From contig CM060175.1 in assembly GCA_030549775.1 (NCBI GenBank), positions 33,087,262-33,151,261 on the forward strand: DNA of 64,000 bases, given 5' to 3'. This document shows positions 46,094 through 58,917 of the stretch, piece after piece. How positions within the stretch are numbered: the first letter of the stretch is position 1; every line of letters begins with the position of its first letter. The position numbers were made by a program, and so were the translations under genes. This DNA is from Tamarix chinensis. Its lineage: Eukaryota > Streptophyta > Magnoliopsida > Caryophyllales > Tamaricaceae. A model generated the notes under the pieces. The model searched no databases and was not told where the DNA came from. It saw nothing but the letters and a program-made list of their open reading frames with translations.

Positions 46094-47500
46094 CATGGAG
46101 TTTAAACAGGTGTGTAAAGAGAGAATGTTTTGCCCAATGTCCATGTATGGTAATCTCTCTATCGAAGGAACATATTTTCCCATATTAAAATCTTTAAACA
46201 CATCCTTCCAACATAACCTCTCCTTTGGAGCATCACGCTTCTTATTAAATGTATCCAAGGTGATTTGATTACTCTCTTCACTCTTGGATCCATACAACCT
46301 GCTACAAGAGGAAAAACAAGGAGTGTGGTTAGCACAAATAAAATCAAAGTGGTTCAAAGTCTTACCTTGTGTCTCATGGTCATCTCCAAGCAAAAGTGGG
46401 GAATAAATGTTCAAAGATGGTATATGGTAGGTGAAAGTAATAGTCTTGTCATCCATATACTTCTCTTTGTTCACTTGATCCTCATTTTGATGATATTCTT
46501 TTTCTACTTTTACAAGCTCTTCTTCCACCTGATCTTGCTTTTCAATGTTCTCCATGGGAACCTCCTCAACTAGCTCATCCTCACATTCAGATATGTCATC
46601 ATCATCCTCATAACTCTGACTTGAATTTGGAATTGAAGTACTAGAGAGCTCTTCTTGTGCTTGTGATTGATTTATCAGGTTGACCATATAACCCATTTTC
46701 TCCTCTAGCACTGACACCCTTTCATTTTGCATAATCTGACTTTACACCAGTTGATTTAGGTTGTTTGTCAATGCTTCAAAAATCTTATCCATTTTTTCTG
46801 AACTTGAGGGCTCTGAAACTGGAGAAGATTCTTGTTGAGGATATTGATAATGTTTTGACGCTTCATAATCACATATGTAAGGGTCTTGATATGGCACTGA
46901 ATAATGATCATTCATTTGTATAAGTTGATTTTGGCTTTCTGCCAACTGATTTTGACCATTTATCAGTTCTTCAAGAATCTTATCCATTTTTTCTGAACTT
47001 GAGGGTTTTGAAACTGGAGAAGAATCTTGTTGAGGATATTTATAATATTTTGAAGCTTCATATTCGCGCATGTAAGGGTCTTGATATGGCACTTGATGCT
47101 GATCAGTCATCTCCCATCCAAAGTTGGGTTGATGCCTCATTCCCGAATAGTATGTGCTTGTATAGGGATCATGTCCTAGAAAACCATTGAAGGATTGAGC
47201 ATTAGGTTGTGTCCATCCTCCTCCTCTCATAGCTTGTTCATGGTAAGCATATGGATTTCCTTGTGTATGACACACTTCACTTGTATTAATAACTCTAGCT
47301 TCAACTACCTACAAAACAAGAGCAGTGAGTTTGTTAAGTTTATCTTCAAGACTACTCATACTTACCTCATTTACTCTTGCGTTAAGATTCGAGCAAAGTT
47401 GTCCATAACCAAAGGATCCTCTCATAGCTACCTGAAAATACTAACACTTCAAAGGAAAAGGTTAATAACAAAACACACCAAAAATCCTAAGAAAATCTAA
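46094..47500 (-). pseudogene. Gag-like ORF of non-autonomous Athila region 1
   Basis: A gag C-terminal-like frame on the minus strand: 47275 to a TAA at 46742-46744, then in the same frame to the G2 insertion at 46093. It contains HQPNFGWEM (compare CNYPNFCWKD in region 2 gag), an internal tandem duplication of a ~50-residue block (PYQDPYxxxYEASKxYxYPQ then SSSEKMDKI, twice), a coiled-coil-like Gln/Asn-rich stretch, and an acidic tail (SYEDDDDISECEDELVEEVP). Upstream DNA to 47500 aligns with region 2 near 56000-56070. No zinc knuckle or protease is seen. The frame is artificially extended into the G2 LTR by 23 codons. Its role in the element is unknown. Confidence 0.65.
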
Positions 47501-47582
47501 AACAAACTAAAAGAAAAAATACAAAAACACTAAAAATAAAAACACACTAAAAATACTAGCAAAATAAAGGTGAAGTTACCGA

Positions 47583-47600
47583 TCCCCGGCAACGGCGCCA
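47583..47600 (-). other. Primer-binding site of internal region 1
   Basis: Minus strand TGGCGCCGTTGCCGGGGA, the primer site typical of plant Athila/Tat elements, five bases from LTR2. Identical to 57011-57028. Confidence 0.85.
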
Positions 47601-47605
47601 AAAAT

Positions 47606-49472
47606 TGGTGCGACCGTAGCCGGCACGCAATTTAAACCCTCTTATTGTCAATTGTAGTACTGGTAAATAAGGGTATCGTTCTAGTCGGGGATTGAGAGGA
47701 CTCACCTCTAATTAACTAGCTTGAAAATAAAACTAAAACTAGAAATAAAAATCCTAAATAACACAGAATAAATAAATAAGAAAAATACTAATGGGGGTTA
47801 TAAAAATAATAAAATAATAAAAGGAATAAATAAAATCAAACTAATAATGAAAATAATGAAGATATGGGAAACCGCAGATATGAGAAATATGTTAGGGAAA
47901 TAAAAATCCACCACTAGATTAGGTTGAAAATATAATATTTATTTCTAAGTCATCTTTTAATCGTGAGAAAGAGATCGACCAAGTTGCACACCAAAAGCAG
48001 GTCTATACACCTTATATTACTTCCCTTAATTAATTAATACGACAAAGCGCCAATATTAACCCTATTAAATACTAGCAGTATAGCAGCAACAAGCGGCTCC
48101 TATATTTAACTAGATTTAATGCATTACGTGTAAGTGGAAGGCTATCAATCTAAGTACCCATACTAGTACAAAAAGCATGTCTAGCTGTATTTCCTTTCCT
48201 TGACCCACACGTATCGAAACATTTTACCACTTCGGTTAGAATCACAAAACGATTAGGTGAATTGCTATCTAACCTAGCTGCAATTTATACATATAAATTC
48301 TAGTATATTTAGATGGCCACCTAGCAGGCAAATAATCCTACATAGAGTCAAGAAACAATCTCACGAAACAAAGAAAATAAAATTATAATTCAAATCATAA
48401 TCTAGGGTTTCAATTCATTCCCTAACAATAAATAATGAGTCAGCCATAATTAAAGAATTAATTACACAGAAATATATATCTAAAATATAAATTAAAAATA
48501 AGAGAAAGAAATAACCGGAATTAATTTTAAATAAAGGATCAAGAATTTATTCAGATAAAAATTAATTTTATCTGAAATAAATTCTACTGGTATAAATTCT
48601 TCTCTAATTTTTCTCTCTGGGTGCCTTGATTTCTGTGCCAAATTCTTTCTTTTTCTTTTCCTTCGGCTGGCGGCTGACAGAGGCTGTGCTGCCGCGCGTC
48701 CGTTGGCCTCGTACTGTGTGGCTGCTTTTGTTTCCTTCCGTGTTGCGTCCTTCGCTGCGCCGAGCCTGACCTCCTCTCTCTTCTCTGCGCTCTATCTCTC
48801 CTGAGCCTGTAAAGGCTCGCGTCCTGCGACTCTGCCGCCCCCCTCTCTCTATGGCTTCTTCCGTGTGACGTCCTCGAAGTCCGTGCGTCAGGCCCTGCTG
48901 TTGCTCTTCGTTCTGTCTGCGCTCTTCTCTGCCGCTCGCCAGTCGCCCCTGTCTCTCCTCAAGGCTCGTCGCCCACTCCCAGACGCGCCCTCTGTTCTTT
49001 TGTCTCTCCCTCTCTGAAGACCGTCCTCCTTTCTCAATTAATGCCGCATGCTTTTTATAAAATTTTTGTGCCTTTGCCACGTCAGCCCTATGGCTGACTT
49101 TTCTTCCCCCTGCGAGCGGCTTTTTTTTTTCTTCTGCCGTCTCGTTCCTCTTCGGCGTTGTTTTGTGTTCCAGGCCTTTGGGCCTTCGGCCTTCGGCCGT
49201 TGGTCCAAAGGTCAAATTTCTTTTTATTTTTTATTTTTTATTTTTCTTTTATTTAAAAAAATAATACCTGCAAAATAAAATTCAATAAATATTAATAAAT
49301 AATATTTTATTCTAAATGTACTTAATTTATATCATTTTAGCTCAAATAATAAAATTTATGCAATTTTTACCACTTAAGCATAAAACAATAATTATTTCCC
49401 TATATTAGTTAAATAAACTACCAAAAACTAAGATTATAAGGGTATAAAATGTGTCAAAATATGAACTCATCA
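47606..49472 (-). repeat. Athila LTR2 (middle), 1,867 bp, outlier copy
   Basis: Same termini as LTR1/LTR3 but with three private differences: an 88-bp deletion at 48344/48345 between acata direct repeats, loss of a cggtttccgtg-type segment near 48710, and a ~300-bp replaced block at about 48865-49168 that still contains the TTATAAAAAG box (49051-49060). A 203-codon minus frame (48604-49215) exists only because of the replaced block and is not called. Confidence 0.85.
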
Positions 49473-51440
49473 CACCCCCACACTTAGCTTTTTGCTTGTC
49501 CTCAAGCAAGTTATTACTCTAAACAAATAAAATTAAATTAACTAGCCACTTTCGTAGGTCTCACGATTACACTTAGCATGTGCAACATGCCCTTTAAACC
49601 CCTAGGTCACCCATCGAGGACGAGTAAGGTCTCGTGAGGGTTTCGCAGATGATATACCCACAAAATCACACACAAATAAAATAAAATAAAATAAAAATAC
49701 CTAACACCCTTAACCATATTTGTCTCAGAATATTTTACTTTCAAACGTCAAGATTCGCAATCAATCAAGATTCAGCATTGGGAAATTTAAAGAATCAATT
49801 TCAATATATGGTTCACACATAAACATGACAGGTATGAGTAGATCAATATTATGGATGAAAATCTACCACGCCTTAGTCACATCAAGATCCATCCTCACTA
49901 TGGATACCTTCTATTTTTTTTCTTAGATTCATGGCTACAAATGTATAGAAACACTCATGTATGTGAGATAAGATGATAAAGATCACAAACGACTCACATA
50001 TATAAACAAATAAGGTTCATGTTCTTGTGGATAAAACCTCATGAAAGATATCAACTACTTGCCAAATGGACGGAACCATATGCTTAAATTTTGTGACTAA
50101 TCTCCATGAGATCAAATGCTACTCATCTCAAGAATCAAATAGGACTTACTTATTGGTTGTAACGGGGTTTAAGGTAAAGAAGGGTATGGAGTATTTTAGG
50201 AATGTGGTGCTAAAAATATCAAGAGCTAGTGGAATCTAATAATTAGATGAAATATAAGCATAACTCCACATCAATGATTAATGATACACCTCTCCCCACC
50301 TTAACACCAAAATAGAACATGAATAGACATTCTCAACATCGTCTCTATAACTCCCTCTCTTCCTTATGTCCCAACATTTTTTCTTTTCTTTTTTTTCTTT
50401 TCAATTTTTTTTTCTTTTGACAATTTTCTTTTTTTTTTCTTTTCATTCAATTTTTTTTTCACCAAACATAACTAATCCCCTTTCTTAGCATAAATACATA
50501 TATTTCTTTCACATACACACATACGCAACTACTCTTTATATCCATAACGATTTGATTTCCTTCCACTAGCTTTAAGCAAAGGTAAGGAGATTAAGGCCCG
50601 AAGGTTATTTAATGTGGGTAATGAAAAAAAATGTATGTTCCATGTATAGGCTCAAAGGGTTTCTATGGGATGTATATCATGGGTACACAAATTAGGTTAA
50701 GCTATTTGGTCATGTGATGGACAATTCCTAAGCTGCCTTTATCATTTTCTCAATCAAAGCATGTTTTGACTATAAGCTTTGACTAGTACAAGAGTAAGTT
50801 CTAGTAATTTCTATAATCCATTACAAGATCTATGGCAAATAATTTGATCAAAGCAATTAAACATATATGAGGTTTATAAAGAAAATTTTGAAGCCAAGAA
50901 AAGTAGATGATTTTTGTGTAAATTCGCTCAGAAAAAGAAGGTACATATGGTTCAAACGCTCACTGAGGAATGTAATGAATCTCAACATGTCATGTTGGTG
51001 GTTAGAAAATCATACATGTTCTTTCTCCATTCACATTTAGGCACATAGATATGTGTTCCCTATATCGCAATCAACACAAAAAATCTCCACTTACTTTATC
51101 TCAATTTCATGATCCTCTTTTCGTTAAATTTCAAAGATATATTCCTCATTAACTAGTTAAGGGTTCTACGACTCTAAAAACACTAGACACTCTAAAAAAA
51201 ATTAAACACTCTAAAAAAATCAAAACAATTTTTTTTTCATTTTTTTTATACATAAAACACACGCATCCCCATACTTAAATCACACATTGTCCTCAATGTG
51301 TAAACAACTAAGGAAACATGAAATTTCATGTATGGAGAAAACAAACTAAATAAATAAATAACTAAAGGATAGAAAACTCCCTTATGACTTTGGGTTGCCT
51401 CCCAAATAGCGCTTGTTTTTACGTCTTCAGCCTGACGTCG
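49473..51440 (-). other. Internal region 2: 3' non-coding segment
   Basis: Starts with the purine-tract complement cacccccacac, then about 1.95 kb without coding capacity between the integrase stop and the 3' LTR, where other Athila elements may carry an env-like ORF. None is seen. Collinear with 38130-40070. Confidence 0.7.
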
Positions 51441-51447
51441 TAGCAAT

Positions 51448-54400
51448 CTATTCATTCGGTGTGGGTCCATCTTGTAGGCACACCTCTTCAACGTTATGCT
51501 CCATGAATGACTCATAATAGGGCTTAAGCCTGTGACCGTTTACCTTGAACTCATTCCCCGTCTTCTCGCTTTTGATCTGTATTGCACCATAAGGGAAAAC
51601 ATGAGTAACAATAAAAGGACCAACCCATCTAGAATGCAACTTACCTGGAAATAAGCGAAGACTCGAATGGTAGAGTAACACTTTTTGTCCCACAACAAAT
51701 GACTTTCCACGAATCATCTTATTATGAAAAGCTTTTGTCTTCTCCTTGTATACCATAGCACTTTCAAAAGTGTCATCCCTTATCTCTTCTAATTCATGAA
51801 GTTATAGCTTCCTATGCGTTCCCGCTGAGTCGATACTCATGTTCAAATTCTTAACAGCCCACCATGCCTTGTATTCAAGCTCCACCGGTAGATGGCATGC
51901 CTTTCCATAAACAAGTCGAAAGGGAGACATGCCTATGGGAGTTTTATAGGCTGTCCTATAAGCCCATAAAGCATCATTTAGCCTTTAGCTCCAATCCTTT
52001 CGATTTGGACTCACAGTTCTCTCTAGTATCTTCTTTATTTATCGGTTGGAAACTTCGGCTTGCCCGCTAGTTTGAGGATGGTAGGGTGTAGAGACTTTAT
52101 GTGTTACCCCATACTTTCGTAGCAAGGCTTCAATTTTCCTATTGCAGAAATGTGATCCTCCATCACTAATGATTACTCTATGCATTCCAAACCTAGAGAA
52201 AATGTGAGATTGAAGGAACCCTGCAACTACACGAGAATCGTTAGTCCGGGTGGCAATTGCTTCCACCCATTTTGATACATAGTCTACTGCAAGAAGAATA
52301 TAGAAGAAACCTTTAGAAGATGGAAAGGGTCCCATAAAGTCAATGCCCCATACGTCGAAAATTTCTACAGCTATAATAGAAGTTAAGGGCATTTGGTCTC
52401 TAGGACCAATATTACCTGATCTCTGACATCTATCACATCGCCTACAGTAATCATTGGCATCGCTAAATAGTGTTGGCCAATAAAAACCTGCTTCAAGGAC
52501 CTTGAAGGTAGTCTTTTTAGCACCAAAATGTCCCCCACAATGCAATGTATGACAATGTGCTAGAATATGCTCGAATTCTGAATCAGGGACACATCTCCTA
52601 ATTATACCATCATTACCGAATTTCCACAAATAGGGATCATCCCAAACATATTGGGATGCCTCTTTTCTAATTTTAGTCCTTATAGATCATGGCATGTCAT
52701 TAGACAACTTATTTGTTACTAAATAATTTACTATATCAGCAAATCATGGTGTACTTACCTGTATCCCGAAGAGCTGCTCGTCTGGAAAGTTCTCGATCAA
52801 TGGTATAGGTTCACCATCTCGAATCATTCGCCTCAGATGATCTGCCACTACGTTCGCACTACCTCTCTTGTCCTTAATTTCCACATCAAATTCTTGTAAC
52901 AAGAGTACCCATCGTATCAATCGTGGCTTTGCGTCTTTCTTAGACAACAGATACTTCAAAGCTGCATGGTCAGTAAATATGGTAACTTTAGTTTGAAGCA
53001 AATATGACCTAAATTTCTCAAGAGCAAATACCACAGCCAATAGTTCTTTCTCGGTAGTTGAGTAATTCAACTGAGCATCATTTAAAGTCCTTGAAGCGTA
53101 GTAGATGGCATATGGCTTTTTGTCCTTTCGTTGTCCCAAAACTGCCCCAATTGCATAGTCAGAGGCATCACACATGATTTCAAATGGTAGGGACCAATCT
53201 AGCGGTAATATCACTAGAGCAGTAGTCAAGAGCCTTTTTAGCTCGTCAAATGCTTGTTGGCATTCTTTATTCCACTCAAATATCACCTCCTTCTGTAAAA
53301 GGCGTGTCAATGGTCATCCAATGCTGGAGAAATCTTTTATAAACCTGCGATAGAAACCTGCATGTCCAAGGAAAGAACGCGCCTCTCTCACGCAAGTGGG
53401 AGAGGGTAAGTAACGCACAGTATCTATTTTAGCCTTATCAACCTCTAGCCCTCTAGATGATACAACATGACCAAGTACAATTCCTTGTGTCACCATGAAA
53501 TGACACTTTTCCCAATTAAGTACAAGGTTAGTTTCTTTGCATCTTTTCAAAATTAAATTCAGATTTTCAAGACAAGATTCAAAAGTGTCGCCAAAGACAC
53601 TAAAGTCATCCATGAAAACCTCAATAATTTTCTCAATGTAGTCAGAAAAAATACTAACCATACATCTTTGGAAAGTACCGGGGGCATTGCATAGCCCGAA
53701 GGGCATGCGTCGGTAGGCAAATGTGCCAAATGGACATGTGAAAGTCGTCTTCTCTTGATCCTCCTCCGCTATGTGAATTTGTTTGTAACCGGAGTACCCA
53801 TCAAGAAAGCAATAGTAGGAATGACCAGCCAATCTCTCGAGCATTTGATCAATGAATTGTAGTGCGAAGTGGTCCTTCTTTGTCATGGCATTAAGCTTCC
53901 TGTAGTCAATGCATACTCGGTACCCCGTCACTGTCCTTTGAGGGACAAGTTCGTTCTCCTCGTTCTTCACCACTGTAACCCCTGACTTCTTAGGCACCAC
54001 ATGTATAGGTGCCACCCATTTAGAATCTGAGATAGGGTAGATAACTCCACAATCCAATAACTTGATGATCTCTTTCTTCACTACTTCCATCATAGGAGGA
54101 TTAAGCCTACGTTGAGCTTCTCTAGTTGGCTTTGCTCCATCCTCAAGAAGTATGTGATGAATACACATAGTAGGGCTTATTCCCTTGATGTCTGCTAGCG
54201 TCCATCCAATAGCAGTCTTGTGATTATTGAGAACTCTTAAGAGCTTCCTCTCTTCTTCATCTGTTAACTTTGAAGATATAATCACCGGAAGGGTTTCATC
54301 ATCTCCTAAGTAAGCATACTTCAAGTGGTCCGGTAATGGTTTGAGTTCTAATAAGGGGGCTTGAATCATAGAAGGTATGGGCTTGTTAGTAGATAAGGGA

Positions 54401-56874
54401 ATCGAAAGAGGAGGGAATCCATACCGATATGGAGGGTTTGCCTCCATGTGAGATACCACATGCACAAGATGTGGTGCAAGTATTGCTTCTATTTCCTCCA
54501 ATGGAATCATTTCCCCCTTTTCATCCAATCCTAAACTTTTCACAAGAGTGGTATCTAATGGGTCCTCCTTGTCCTCCTCAAAATAATCCTATACTAACAA
54601 ATCAATAGTGTCAATAGTAAAACAAGAATGATCATCCATAGGGTATCTCATAGTGTTAAAAATGTTGAAACTTATGTCTTCCCCATCAAATTCCATGGTA
54701 AGAGAACCAGTATGAACATCTATTTTTGTGCGAGAAGTTCTCATGAAAGGTCTTCCCAATAGCAATGGCATTAGACTTGAGATGCTATCGTCCATATCCA
54801 GCACATAAAAGTCTGCTGGGAAAATAAGTGTATCAACCTGCACAAGAACGTCTTCTACAAGTCCCTTAGGGAATGCGTTAGAACGATCAACAAGTTGAAT
54901 GATCACATTATCTTTCTTAAGCTCTCCTAAACCTAAAGATGCATAAATAGAATATGGCATAACATTAATAGATGCACCTAGGTCTAGCATAGCATTTTCA
55001 AACTTATTGTTACCAATTACACATGGAACTGTGAAACTTCCAGGATCCTTGCATTTTGGAGGTAGCTTTCTTTGTATCACCGCAGACAATTGCTCACTCA
55101 TCTTCACTACTTCCTTTTCCCGTAGTCTTTTCCTTGTGGTGCACAATTCCTTTAAGAATTTTTCATATTTAGGCACTTGTTTGATAGCCTCTAGGAGTGG
55201 AATGTTAACTTGCACCTTCTTAAATGTATCCAAAATTGCTTGATCACTCTCATCTTTCTTTGATTTGGATAACCTGCTAGGAAAAGGAGCTGCAGAAATA
55301 GGATTAGTTATAAAATTTTTAGGAATGGTAGAGGATTTACCATTTAAAGAACTTTCAGCTTGTAGTTCATTATCTGTTTGATCACTCGTTTGTCGATTTC
55401 TGCTTTTATTTTCTTGTTTCTCCATGCTTTCCCCCTCTTTTATAGCAGGATCTTCTTCCACTTGCTCAATATTCTCCTTGACTTTATTAGAATTATCTTC
55501 ACTTGATTTACCACTTCTGGTTACCACTGCATTTGCTGATTCAAAATTACCCTTTGGATTTGGTATGGTGCTACTTGGCAATTTTCCCGGATCATGCGAT
55601 TGATTGAAACTAGTAACCAATTCTCCAATTTGCCTCTCAAAATTCATCACTCTCTTTTCCATGTTGAGTTGACTTTGATGCAGCTGATTCAGTCCATTAG
55701 ATAACAACTCAAACATCTTATCATATTTATCAGTAACTGGAGCTTGAGGCTGAAAAGATCCTCCTTGTGATTTTTGATAAAAACCAGGTCCCACTTGGTT
55801 GAAACCTGGAGGATTAAGAACATTATTATTGTCTTTCCAACAAAAATTGGGGTAGTTACACATACCTGGATGGTAAGTATTTGAAAATCCGATGGCATTA
55901 GCTTGTGCATGATCGTCTCCTCCTATTACCTGCGGACACTTCTCACTTGAATGTCCTATTACCGAACATACTCCGCATGTGGTAATAGCTCCAGAAGTTG
56001 TTGCGAGCTGCGAAACAAAAGTGGTGAGTTGGGTAAGTCTATCATCAAGTTGATTTACACTCACCTCATTTACTCTTGCACGAATAGAAAGACCATCATA
56101 TTATTGTGCAGTGGAGGCTCGATTCTTTAATAGCGCTTGTGCTGAAATGGGATCTTTGTCCATAAAAGCACCACCACTTGCTGCGTCTAACATATTCCTT
56201 TCAAGCTGAGTGAGACCCTCATAGAAATATTGCAATAAATTCTCTTCCCTCATTCCGTGTTGTGGGCATTGTGAAAGCAAAACCTTATACCTATTGTAGT
56301 ATGCATGAAATGACTCGTCAGGCTCTTGCTAGATCCCGGTGATCCTCTTTCTGAGTAATGTGACACGTGATGCTGGAAAATGTTTGTCTAAGAAAGCACT
56401 TGCTAAGTTGTCCCATGAGTATGTATGTCCTATTGATAACTCATAAAGCCAGTCTTTCGCACCATCCATCAAGGCAAATGGAAATGCCTTGAGTTTCAAG
56501 ATTTGAAGATCTGCCTCTTTGGGGCACATGGAGACACACACAAATTGAAATTCCTTTAGGAATTTATTTGGATCTTCACTTGGGAGACCATGGAATGTTG
56601 GAAGACGATGAAGTAGGCTGGACTTTAACTCGAAATCCCTTTCTTTCCCTTCAGCTAGCTCAGGATAGCCTATGCATGTAGGTACAGCTTCAACTATGTT
56701 ATGGGCTGCTAGCTCCCGTAAACTTCTATTAGCTTCCATTTGAGTGAAATAGACAGAATCGGTTGATGATGATGGAGAACCAGAAACTCTTGACTTTCTA
56801 ATCGCTCGAATGAACTTTTCTATCTCAAGATTCACTGGTATCAACTCTCCTTGTGTTTTTCTTCTCGTGTGCAT
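51448..56874 (-). pseudogene. Athila-type gag-pol with nine in-frame stops
   Basis: One uninterrupted frame of about 1,809 codons from ATG 56872-56874 (MHTRRKTQG) to 51448, no frameshift. Gag: FHGLPSEDPNKFLKEF and FPFALMDGAKDWLY (56480-56610), then CGVCSVIGHSSEKC knuckle (about 55935-55980). Protease box LDLGASINVMP (about 54945-54980) and [48 protein letters not shown] and an FMDD catalytic box (about 53604-53620). RNase [45 protein letters not shown]. Integrase: [11 protein letters not shown]...[31 protein letters not shown]. Stops at 56329, 56101, 54589, 53314, 52744, 52687, 52039, 51985 and 51802 (leftmost base of each codon). Confidence 0.93.
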
Positions 56875-57010
56875 TCACCAGTGGATACCTGAAATAAGAG
56901 AAACACTTTACCCGAGTAAACCGTACTAAAAAGAAACAAAATAAAAATAAATAAATAAATAAAAACAAACTAAGAAAATCTTGCTAGTATAATATAGGTA
57001 ATGTTACCAA

Positions 57011-57028
57011 TCCCCGGCAACGGCGCCA
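57011..57028 (-). other. Primer-binding site of internal region 2
   Basis: Minus strand TGGCGCCGTTGCCGGGGA, five bases from LTR3. The 136-bp leader 56875-57010 carries no gene. Confidence 0.85.
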
Positions 57029-57033
57029 AAAAT

Positions 57034-58912
57034 TGGTGCGACCGTAGCCGGCAGGCAATTTAAACCCTCTTGTTGTCAATTGTAGTACTGGTAAATAAGG
57101 GTATCGTTCTAGCCGGGGATTGAGAGGGCTCACCTCTAATTAACTAGCTTGAAAGTAAAACTAAAATTAGAAATAAAAATCCTAAATAACACAGAATAAA
57201 TAAATAAGAAAAATACTAATGGGGGTTATAAAAATAATAAAATAATAAAAGGAATAAATAAAATCAAACTAATAATGAAAATAATGAAGATATGGGAAAC
57301 CGCAGATATGAGAAATATGTTAGGGAAATAAAAATCCACCACTAGATTAGGTTGAAAATATAATATTTATTTCTAAGTCATCTTTTAATCGTGAGAAAGA
57401 GATCGACCAAGTTGCACACCAAAAGCAGGTCTATACACCTTATATTACTTCCCTTAATTAATTAATACGACAAAGCGCCAATATTAACCCTATTAAATAC
57501 TAGCAGTATAGCAGCAACAAGCGGCTCCTATATTTAACTAGATTTAATGCATTACGTGTAAGTGGAAGGCTATCAATCTAAGTACCCATACTAGTACAAA
57601 AAGCATGTCTAGCTGTATTTCCTTTCCTTGACCCACACGTATCGAAATGTTTTACCACTTCGGTTAGAATCACAAAACGATTAGGTGAATTGCTATCTAA
57701 CCTAGCTGCAATTTATACATATAAATTCTAGTATATTTAGATGGCCACCTAGCAGGAAAATAATCCTACATACTGTCACTTATGAGGTACCAGAACAAGG
57801 CATGCACCAAATAAACTATACTTGACAGAATTATACATATAAACGATAGCAATTAACATAGAGTCAAGAAACAATATCACGAAACAAAGAAAATAAAATT
57901 ATAATTCAAATCATAATCTAGGGTTTCAATTCATTCCCTAACAATAAATAATGAGCCAGCCATAATTAAAGAATTAATTACACAGAAATATATATCTAAA
58001 ATATAAATTAAAAATAAGAGAAAGAAATAACCGGAATTAATTTTAAATAAAGGATCAATAATTTATTCAGATAAAAATTAATTTTATCTGAAATAAATTC
58101 TACCGGTATAAATTCTTCTCTAATTTTTCTCTCTCGGTGCCTTGATTTCTGTGCCAAATTCTTTCTTTTTCTTTTCCTTCGGCTGGCGGCTGACAGAGGC
58201 TGTGCTGCCGCGCGTCCGTTGGCCTCGGTTTCCGTGCGCCTTGTATTGTGCGGCTGCTTTTGTTTCCTTCCGTGCTACGTCCTTCGCTGCGCCGAGCCTG
58301 ACCTCCTCTCTCTTCTCTGTGCTCTGTCTCTCCCGAGCCTGTAAAGGCTCGCGTCCTGCGGCTCTGCCGCCCCCCTCTCTATGGCTTCTTTCGCGTCCTC
58401 TCCCGAGCCTGTAAAGGCTCGCGTCCTGCGGCTCTGCCGCCCCCCTCTCTCTATGGCTTCTTTCGCGTCCTCTCCCTGCCGTCCCTTTTTATAATTTTCC
58501 GTGCCCTCCGTTTTACTTCTGTCGCTGCGCCCCTCCTTTCCACGTCAGCCCTGCTGACTCTTTTTGTTTTCGTGCGCTGAGCCTGTGCTCCGTTTGGTTT
58601 TCATTTTGTTCCAGGCCTTTGGGCCTTCGGCCGTTGGTCCAAAGGTCAAATTTCTTTTTTTTTTTTATTTTTATTTTTTATTTTCTTTTATTTAAAAAAA
58701 ATAATACCTACAAAATAAAATTCAATAAATATTAATAAATAATATTTTATTCTAAATTTACTTAATTTATATCATTTTAGCTCAAATAATAATTTTTATG
58801 CAATTTTTACCTCTTAAGCATAAAACAATAATTATTCCCCTATATTAGCTAAATAAACTACTAAAAACTAAGATTATAAGGGTATAAAATGTGTCAAAAT
58901 ATGAACTCATCA
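57034..58912 (-). repeat. Athila LTR3 (outer 5' LTR), 1,879 bp
   Basis: Collinear with LTR1 throughout, with one ~70-bp tandem duplication (58331-58400 and 58401-58472, starting tcccgagcctgtaaaggctc). TTATAAAAAG on the minus strand at 58485-58494. Ends flush with CCTAC at 58913. Confidence 0.9.
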
Positions 58913-58917
58913 CCTAC

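Larger units (their letters stand above)
36322..58912 (-). mobile_element. Three-LTR Athila-type complex, TSD CCTAC
   Basis: Structure left to right: LTR1, internal region 1, LTR2, internal region 2, LTR3, all in the same (minus) orientation. CCTAC at 36317-36321 and 58913-58917 is the only target duplication, so the outer boundaries behave as one insertion. Both internal regions start at an 18-bp Athila/Tat-type primer site and end at a GTGGGGGTG purine tract. Internal region 1 lacks pol and hosts the nested element G2; internal region 2 carries a full but stop-ridden gag-pol. The Athila assignment rests on the DLGAS protease, primer type and gag features. No env-like ORF is seen. Confidence 0.85.

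Noticed and set aside
48604..49215. A 203-codon minus-strand frame in LTR2.
   Set aside because: It is not preserved in LTR1 or LTR3, is very Arg/Glu/Lys-rich from the C/T-rich strand, and results from the replaced block.
47606..49472. LTR2 as a separately inserted solo LTR.
   Set aside because: A primer site lies flush on one side and a purine tract on the other, and no target duplication surrounds it.
49473..51440. Possible env-like ORF downstream of Athila integrase.
   Set aside because: No frame longer than about 90 codons with membrane or glycoprotein character; the region is non-coding and matches that of the non-autonomous copy.
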